Assembly: GCA_044222225.1 (NCBI GenBank)
Contig: JBGANR010000014.1
Location: forward strand, 1-64,000
DNA from: JBGANR01 sp044222225
GTDB lineage: Bacteria; Actinomycetota; Actinomycetes; Mycobacteriales; Mycobacteriaceae
Length of the DNA stretch: 64,000 nucleotides
Direction of reading: 5' to 3'
A program made the translations under genes and the position numbers. Position 1 is the first letter of the stretch. The number at the start of each line of letters is the position of its first letter. The notes under the pieces were generated by a model that saw only the letters and a list, made by a program, of their open reading frames with translations, was not told where the DNA came from and searched no databases. Shown here piece by piece: positions 58,123 to 64,000 of this stretch.

Positions 58123-58677
58123 GTCCGGCAGGTCGGTTCCTACCTAGTTCCAAGCATCCGCTGTAACGGACCTGGAGGTTCGATAATTGTCCTGACCGAT
58201 TCACCCAATCGGATGTACTAGAACCGCTGACATCGGGAGATGTGGGGTCACGGATACGGAAACGGAAAGTGGATAATTACTTCCTGCTCGGGCGTTCTCG
58301 CGCCTTGTCGCCTCGTCTCTGAAGCCGTACTTAGTCAGCAGGTCTCGTCTTTTCTTCCGAGTCTAAGTACGCGTAGATTGCGTCGTATCCGAGTAAGACG
58401 TCTCCGAATCCGAAGATCTCAACCTGGGAGCTCTCGACACGACAACTGGTCCACGGAACTGGATCAGTCGAGACGCAAAGCAGCAAGACTGCAAAGCCGA
58501 ACCGGTTTGATAACCAGGTTCGAACGAGTGCGAATCGCGCCCGGCAAGTTCGGAGATTCATGAAGTGGCTGACTGCCGTCAGTCAGCCTAGTGGGACCTG
58601 GTAGCACCATCCGGGCATCGGATACTCGTGGAGGTCGATGCGAATCTTCGAAGAAGGTCCTGCGACCTTCACTGCGA
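58123..58677. other. 555-bp convergent intergenic region with two hairpins
   Basis: A 9-bp stem CGTACTTAG / CTAAGTACG (58326-58334 with 58363-58371, with an inner CTCG/CGAG stem) and a 9-bp stem GGCTGACTG / CAGTCAGCC with a CCGT loop (58567-58588). The second could terminate the leftward ATPase operon. A 76-aa minus-strand frame at 58331-58561 has no recognisable features and no good RBS. Confidence 0.5.
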
Positions 58678-61083
58678 TTACGTGGAACTGATGAGCGATG
58701 GTTCAGGCTGGCTGTGCACCCTCTCGGTATGGATCACCGTGGCCTCTCCGCGGCGATTCAAGCTGACTTTGAGAAGGGACTCCTCTGCGGTCGCAGGCGC
58801 CAGCTCTAGGGCTAGGTATTCGAAGAGTTCTTGCTGGTGCACTGCGATGACGACCTGTCGGCCGTGCGAGTAGGACAACTGCCGAACGACAGTCGCGAAG
58901 TTCGCGACGTGGATGTCGTCCATAGATTGGACGGGATCGTCAAAGATCAACCAAGGAAGAGCGATCGGCGCCGAGAGGTGCAGGGAAATGAATAGTGATA
59001 GTGCAGCCGTATTGGTATTTCCGTAGCTAAGCATTGAAGATGGTGTTCCTGAGACTTCGCCGTTCGGCAGGACCGTTTCCAAATGAATGTCGACTGACCG
59101 CTTGGCCTGTGTCTGCTTCTTAAATCGAGGAACGAATGGTTCTAGCGGAACGAAACGGCTGAAGAGGTCGGCCCACAGAGTATTTAACGTCTGATCAAAG
59201 ACGTGGTTTATCACGGATGAACGAATACGTTCTGTCTCGAGCCGAAGACTATTGGCGGCTTTTTTTCGGTCCGTTGCCTCTTTGATTATGATCTTGAGAG
59301 TCGAGATGCGGCTGTCGACGTCCGAAAGTCGTGAAGCGAGCTCCGCGGTCTCCTGTGAGCGCTCTTCGACGGCCGCGATTGCTTCAGCCTCTCTCGCTTG
59401 ACGTGTCCGCTCATACTGGGCCTTTTGCGATCGTTGTTCGACGACTTCTGCAAGACGCTCGATCTCTTCAGAGATTTGAAGGCCTGTCTCGCCTATTCCT
59501 AGCTCCTCTCGAAGTGCGGAAAGGTGGTGGTTCGCAACGTTTTGGGTCGCCTTCTGTGAGGTCGCCACTGCTTTTCGGACTTCAGTCCGTTCCATCTCCT
59601 TCAGGAGATTGGCGCCCGTGCTGATGATTTCGTCGAGAGAGTTGAGATCTCTTGCGAGAGAATCGAGCGGTGCGTCCTCCTCCGGTGGAGGTGCAAGAGA
59701 CGAAAGTTCCCTGGTACGCCGAGCAACCTCAACTTGTAGCGACTGAAGGCTAGCGCGAGCTTGCATGAGATCTTGCGCGCCACGGGTCAGCGATGTTGTC
59801 TTTTCCTCCAGGTGCTGACGTAAGGAAGCGCCGTCATGGGCGAAATGCTGATCGCAGATCGGGCAGACGTCGGAGTCGACGAGCGGGATGGTCTTCTCCA
59901 GAATATCAATGAGTACCCGCACGTCTCTAGGAATCTCGATCGCGTCAGTCGCGGCTTCGAGCACTCGGATCTCTTCTGCCAGTGTATCTAGCTCTCCGGC
60001 CAGTCTGGCACGAGTGCTTTCTACCTCAAGTTTACGTTTCCGGGCCCCCGCCCGCCGGCGACTCTCCTGAAGCAGATGAGTCTGACAATCCTCGAATGCA
60101 TCAAAAATCTGACTTGCATTGACGTGGGGCAGGGAGAATGCCTCGGATCGAATCTGATTCAACTGAGCGAGAGCGCGTGAGCCGACATGGGTCTCCCAGC
60201 TAACGTACGCCGAAGCTGCTCGGTTTGCGGCTTCCGATTGGCCTGCAGGGTCCAGATGTGAACTTCCGGCTCCGATCCCTTCGACGTAAGCAGCAGAAAT
60301 GCCTTCGAGGCGGACTCGAAAAGATTCATACTGGTTCGCCTCGTCGGGCCCGGTATTGCTGCTGCGCACTGCGAGGGGGCGTTGGAGTAGTTCCTTGTCG
60401 GGAACATCGTTCACCGCGTCGCCATAAAGCGCCCTCAGTGAGGCTATGGCTTCTGCCAATAGTAACTTCGCTCGCTCGAGTTGTCTGACGATGTCTTCTC
60501 GAGTCCCGAGTGCAGTGGTGAGCTCGTTCTCGGAAGCCTCCCAACTCTTACTAGCTGCCCTTGCGCGCGCAAGATGCCCTGCAGGTCTTAGGCCGTCGAT
60601 AAGGCTGTCCAGCTTGTCGAGTCCAACCACGCTCTTTACGAAGCGCACTAGTGCCGTGTCAATTTGCTTGCCCGTAGCCGTGTACGTTTCGAGCAGGCGT
60701 CCAAGCGCCGTCTGAGGGAGAAAACATCGTTCGAGAAATAGGAGCTTTTCGGACTCACCCAGAGCCGCATTTCCTTTGATGCCGCTGCTGTCGAGCGTAA
60801 TCGTGCCAGTAAGCGTCGATCCGTCGGAGGATCGCAGTCGTAGCTGGACGTTCCCCAGAGGGTAGTTCCGGTTTAGAAGGACATCACGCAACTCAGTTGA
60901 CTGCTCGTTGAGGAAGCCGACGCTGCCAGTGGCGGCGAGTTCGATCGCACTCAGAAGACTGGTCTTGCCGGCTCCATTGGGGCCGTGCACCAAGACAACT
61001 TGCGCGTCCAGAGGAACCGTCCATCTACCCGTGATGCTGCGGAAGTTCTCGATGTGGAGCGAGTCGAGGCGGCGCTCATTCAT
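58678..61083 (-). CDS. SMC/Rad50-like ABC ATPase of a Lamassu/ABC-3C system
   Basis: 801 aa. N-terminal half-ATPase with IENFRSI and Walker A GPNGAGKTS (34-42), then long coiled coils interrupted at about residue 408 by a zinc-hook motif CPICDQHF, a second coiled coil, and a C-terminal half with the ABC signature MLSYGNTNTAALSLF (about 685) and Walker B/D-loop LIFDDPVQSMDD (about 715), then AVHQQELF (H-loop). This is the Rad50-like architecture of LmuB/DdmC. Such ATPases are thought to sense foreign DNA ends and release the effector. The start overlaps the middle gene by 8 bp. Confidence 0.85.
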   Translation of the reverse strand: MNERRLDSLHIENFRSITGRWTVPLDAQVVLVHGPNGAGKTSLLSAIELAATGSVGFLNEQSTELRDVLLNRNYPLGNVQLRLRSSDGSTLTGTITLDSSGIKGNAALGESEKLLFLERCFLPQTALGRLLETYTATGKQIDTALVRFVKSVVGLDKLDSLIDGLRPAGHLARARAASKSWEASENELTTALGTREDIVRQLERAKLLLAEAIASLRALYGDAVNDVPDKELLQRPLAVRSSNTGPDEANQYESFRVRLEGISAAYVEGIGAGSSHLDPAGQSEAANRAASAYVSWETHVGSRALAQLNQIRSEAFSLPHVNASQIFDAFEDCQTHLLQESRRRAGARKRKLEVESTRARLAGELDTLAEEIRVLEAATDAIEIPRDVRVLIDILEKTIPLVDSDVCPICDQHFAHDGASLRQHLEEKTTSLTRGAQDLMQARASLQSLQVEVARRTRELSSLAPPPEEDAPLDSLARDLNSLDEIISTGANLLKEMERTEVRKAVATSQKATQNVANHHLSALREELGIGETGLQISEEIERLAEVVEQRSQKAQYERTRQAREAEAIAAVEERSQETAELASRLSDVDSRISTLKIIIKEATDRKKAANSLRLETERIRSSVINHVFDQTLNTLWADLFSRFVPLEPFVPRFKKQTQAKRSVDIHLETVLPNGEVSGTPSSMLSYGNTNTAALSLFISLHLSAPIALPWLIFDDPVQSMDDIHVANFATVVRQLSYSHGRQVVIAVHQQELFEYLALELAPATAEESLLKVSLNRRGEATVIHTERVHSQPEPSLISST

Positions 61084-61651
61084 GGCGGCCTCGTCGCGTA
61101 GAGAACGCTTTGTCTACCCAGGCGGCGTATGTCATCGTGACTGAATCGACCCCATCAGATGCTGAATCCAGGATTTCCAGAAGCGCGGTGTTGTGGCGGC
61201 CTTTGACGAAGGCGCGTGCCTGAGTCATGCCATCTAGGGCTTCTTGAGTAGCCCTAGGTAGTACTAGGTTCAGCAACGGGGCGATGAGACGGCGGACGGG
61301 AAGGGATTCGTCGACTGTGAGCACTCTCGCGACAGCTTGTAGATCCGCAAGGACACGATTGTCATCGATGCCGCCGATGGCAACCACCGTGATCGTGCGC
61401 CGTGAGCCTGCCGCATCCAACGCACGGGCGAGGCGCTGAATTTGCCAGTATAGCCGGAAACCTTCCTCGCGGGTATTAGGACTATCAACGATCACCGCGA
61501 GATCGAGACGGTCGATCGGGCCGCTGTACACAGACTCAAGGTCTAGAGAGATCTCGCCCAATTGCAAAGGCTTCGGGAGTTCTGAGTACCCAGTCGTGAT
61601 GAGAGCGCGGTGGATCTCCTTGTGCAGAGTCTGATGATCCAGATTCCTCAT
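61076..61651 (-). CDS. middle component of a Lamassu/ABC-3C system
   Basis: A 191-aa protein without a motif I can name. It looks alpha/beta in the first 110 residues (DRLDLAVIVDSP, RTITVVAIGGIDD) and helical after that. It is placed between effector and ATPase with overlaps on both sides (4 bp with the SIR2 stop, 8 bp with the ATPase start). Position, size and coupling fit LmuC / the ABC-3C middle component, which bridges effector and ATPase. The assignment is by context, not by a recognised signature. Confidence 0.6.
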   Translation of the reverse strand: MRNLDHQTLHKEIHRALITTGYSELPKPLQLGEISLDLESVYSGPIDRLDLAVIVDSPNTREEGFRLYWQIQRLARALDAAGSRRTITVVAIGGIDDNRVLADLQAVARVLTVDESLPVRRLIAPLLNLVLPRATQEALDGMTQARAFVKGRHNTALLEILDSASDGVDSVTMTYAAWVDKAFSTRRGRHE

Positions 61652-63309
61652 AACCCTACCTCGGTTTGGAAGCGTCCGGCGATCTCATCGGTTGTCGAGG
61701 CGTGGGCACTAAGTTCGCTCCAGTGCGCCTCGAGACGATCTGAGACGCGGCGCCCGCCACCCAGGCGACTTGTAGCTGATCTGACTGCTGGCCGTAGACG
61801 TTCGTGCGTGTAAAGAATTGCCATCCGACCAGCACAACTGGTCCATACGTTCGACGCGAGGACGGCGTCGGCTTCTCGCGCACCCTTCACGATAGCGAGC
61901 TGAGTCGTACGGCCGGTTGACTGTTCGATTACTTGGAGGTTGCCAGAGGCCCGATCTGAAGTGCCTCGGATGAGCCAGCGTCCCTGCAGGTCACCCCATC
62001 CAAGTAGTCCGATTGCGGCGGCAAGCAAGTCTGCCCCCGTGACAGACACCATCGGCTCAGACTTGATCTGGGATCGGTGGCCACGCGCCAAAGGCACGTA
62101 GCGGTGACTCGCGTCGAGACCGAGGTACTGCCTGACAAGTGCCGCATACGGTCCCGTGACAAACGCGAGTAGGGCATGCACATCATTCCCTGCCGATGCA
62201 GCAACGATCATTGCGACTCTTCGAACGCCCTGGGCGAGATCGTCTTCAAAGGCCGTATCCACTGTCGTCTGTCGAGTGAGAAGAGCAAGCAACTTGTGGA
62301 GGAGAACCTCTAGTACAAGGGCGGCGAGGAGAGGTTCTGCGTAGGTACCGAAGGCCGATGTGGCGATGATCTCCGAGTGGTGTGTTTCGAACTCGTCGGC
62401 ATAGCTGTTTTCAAGGACGTCTCGTTGCGGGCTCTGGATCGTCGGTTGAGCGAAAACGTAAGCCGGATGTGCTGCCTCCCAGCGCCATGGATGATTCACC
62501 GCAGCTCGTGTGAAGACATTGAGTAAATCGTTGTCCTGGACCGACAGGCCGAGAATCAGAGAACGATATTTCGTCGTTCGTTCTTGTAACGCCTCTCGCA
62601 TGTGTTTGAACGTGTCGTCGCTCTCAAACCTGCTGATCTGGGCGCGAGTGGCGATGATCTTTGCGGCGTAGCGTTTGTGATCCCTCCGTGTCAGGACGGC
62701 GCAACCGTGGAACTTTGCAATCTGAGCGAGCGAGTTACCTTCTCGGAGATCCTCAGCTGAGACGTACACATCGAGGAGACCTGGATCGTTCGTGAGCTCT
62801 TTCACGGACGTTTCAACCAAGCCATCCCAGTTGCCGGACGCTATTTCTTTGAGGACGCCTTCAGCGACAAGAACTGCGATAAAGCGATGCGCGGCACCTG
62901 GTTCCAGATCGTCTGCGCCGTACGTGTTGGGTAGGTCAGCCGCCTTCATCAGGAGGTAGTCACCGGGCTGGTCACCAACGCGTACGCCGAGTACTTGACT
63001 GTAGACACCGCGGAGTGGCTCGGGATCGAGCGGCACCCAGGCCACCTCATCTGCTTCGTACCGTGCGACCTCGGGCGGGAGGTGTGTACTGAGTATTTCC
63101 AGGAGAGCATCCCGGTGTGCTGTGCTGGGAGCCTCGCCAAGTGCACGGTCTCGCAAGAATAGAAGGACACGTCTGAGGACAGCGACGAGATCGGGAACCT
63201 GTTCTCGGGAGATCCCCGAACCCAGCCAGAAGAACCGTTTGCCGTCGACTACGTCACCAACGAGCGCCGCATGCTCATGCTGCAGTGACCGATGTGCATT
63301 GCGAAGCAC
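61648..63309 (-). CDS. SIR2-domain effector of a Lamassu/ABC-3C system
   Basis: 553 aa. N-terminal SIR2-like domain with FFWLGSGISR (26-35), SGNWDGLVE (Asn at about 160), KFHGCAV (His at about 199) and LILGLSVQDNDLLNVF (about 250). These Asn and His correspond to NADase residues of defence SIR2 proteins. About 300-553 is a separate helical region, the expected ATPase/middle-binding part. I chose the GTG at 63309 because GGAAGGAG lies 5 bp upstream; the frame continues upstream only into IS481 debris. It is the first gene of the operon. NAD depletion leading to abortive infection is inferred. Confidence 0.82.
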   Translation of the reverse strand: MLRNAHRSLQHEHAALVGDVVDGKRFFWLGSGISREQVPDLVAVLRRVLLFLRDRALGEAPSTAHRDALLEILSTHLPPEVARYEADEVAWVPLDPEPLRGVYSQVLGVRVGDQPGDYLLMKAADLPNTYGADDLEPGAAHRFIAVLVAEGVLKEIASGNWDGLVETSVKELTNDPGLLDVYVSAEDLREGNSLAQIAKFHGCAVLTRRDHKRYAAKIIATRAQISRFESDDTFKHMREALQERTTKYRSLILGLSVQDNDLLNVFTRAAVNHPWRWEAAHPAYVFAQPTIQSPQRDVLENSYADEFETHHSEIIATSAFGTYAEPLLAALVLEVLLHKLLALLTRQTTVDTAFEDDLAQGVRRVAMIVAASAGNDVHALLAFVTGPYAALVRQYLGLDASHRYVPLARGHRSQIKSEPMVSVTGADLLAAAIGLLGWGDLQGRWLIRGTSDRASGNLQVIEQSTGRTTQLAIVKGAREADAVLASNVWTSCAGRMAILYTHERLRPAVRSATSRLGGGRRVSDRLEAHWSELSAHASTTDEIAGRFQTEVGL

Positions 63310-63339
63310 CAACGCTCCTTCCGGCCGGGGATGCCTGTA

Positions 63340-63997
63340 CCACAGTCTATCGGCGTTGCTGGGTGCGAACGTCGGCTTCGAGGAACCGTCCACTGGCTTC
63401 GACGCCCGTTGTCGGTCATAGCCGCGGTGACGTTGACGCCGATCGCGGCGAAGAAGGCGTTGGCTGGTTCCCAGAATCCGGCGGCGGTCTCTTGTCGTTC
63501 GTCGTCGAGGATCTCCGAGTATGTCGATGTGGATGAGGTCGCCGGGGGCTTTCATCTCGTAGCGGACCGGTGTCGGGCGACATACCGGTAGTCCGGTGGC
63601 GTGGTCGAGGTCGGCGAGCAGGGGCATGTGGTACTGGGTCAGGACGCGCGCGACTGTCGAGCGTGCCATGACCGAGGTGGTAGGCGATGCGATGCGGTCC
63701 CCACCGGCGGGCGAAGCGTAGGGCGATGATCCGTCGTTCGGTTCGCCGGTCCAGTCGCGTCGGTGAGGTGTGTGGTCATGAACTGCGGTCGGTCAGTTGT
63801 TGGCCGGCTCGGTAGCGGTTGGCCCATCGCTTCGCGGTTGTCGGTGAGCATTGGAATCGTTCTGCAGCGCGCCGTGGGACCATCGGTCCTCGACGATCAG
63901 AACAGCGAGCCTGCGACGACCCTCCGGGGTCAGTAGTGCGTTAACGTGAGTCACGAAGACCTCCGTGGCGTGGATGGTGAGTGTGGTAACCCACATC
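63340..63997 (-). mobile_element. decayed IS481-family element
   Basis: A transposase relic starts at GTG 63954 (VTHVNALLTPEGRRRLAVLI), breaks frame, and resumes with STVARVLTQYHMPLLADLDH and MKAPGDLIHIDI (first catalytic Asp). An internal deletion follows, then FFAAIGVNVTAAMTDNG (second Asp) and the end near the SIR2 gene; the C-terminal Glu region is missing. The upstream 63977-63997 equals 50-70 at the left edge, in direct orientation. It borders the defence operon and may supply its upstream sequence. Confidence 0.75.
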
Positions 63998-64000
63998 CTG

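Overview
The window looks like the replication-origin region of a high-GC actinomycete of the order Mycobacteriales (Gordonia/Williamsia/Dietzia-like; the genus cannot be fixed by eye). The reason is gene order. From about 11.7 kb to 56.0 kb it follows the Mycobacterium tuberculosis Rv3907c-Rv3924c / Rv0001-Rv0008 order: pcnA, mutT4, a DUF6049 protein, murJ, sigM, anti-SigM, trxB, trxA, cwlM, an acetyltransferase, parB, parA, rsmG, jag, yidC, yidD, rnpA, rpmH, dnaA, oriC, dnaN, recF, a DUF721 gene, gyrB, gyrA, a DUF3566 gene, tRNA-Ile, a DLW-39-like peptide and tRNA-Ala.

Layout. 0-3 kb: the 5' end of an IS481-type element leaving the window on the left, a DUF3100 membrane protein whose N-terminus is cut by it, and an M20 amidohydrolase. 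3-6.7 kb: a YqgE protein, a Ca-binding-repeat protein, two unknown proteins and an MFS exporter. 6.7-11.5 kb: glpD, a tetR gene, an FAD-linked alkyl-DHAP-synthase-like oxidase and a diacylglycerol kinase (like Rv2249c-Rv2252), with a palindromic operator on the tetR start codon. 11.7-26.9 kb: tRNA end repair, cell-wall lipid II flippase, ECF sigma/anti-sigma and thioredoxin genes, ending in cwlM. 26.9-34.75 kb: almost 8 kb with no intact gene, containing decayed fragments and four well-kept parS sites. 34.75-42.6 kb: the segregation (parAB), rsmG and membrane-insertion (jag, yidC, yidD, rnpA, rpmH) genes, all leftward. 42.6-53 kb: dnaA promoter, dnaA, an oriC with DnaA boxes plus a DnaA-trio tract, dnaN, recF (apparently starting at CTG), DUF721, gyrB and gyrA. 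53-56 kb: DUF3566, a frameshifted glycosyltransferase and two tRNAs.

56-64 kb is a lower-GC islet between tRNA-Ala and a decayed IS481 copy. It holds a fossil large serine recombinase, a DUF6615 nuclease-like gene and a three-gene leftward operon: SIR2 effector, 191-aa middle protein and SMC/Rad50-like ATPase with a CPIC zinc hook. This is the architecture of Lamassu / ABC-three-component anti-phage systems and is the best candidate for an interesting system here.

Other notable points: seven parS sites over 12 kb, two of them inside a diverged duplication; a 271-nt stretch with only three T on the + strand between rsmG and jag; a 60-bp piece of the DUF721 gene copied into the parA-rsmG gap; and a 21-bp repeat shared by the glpD start and the gyrB-gyrA spacer.
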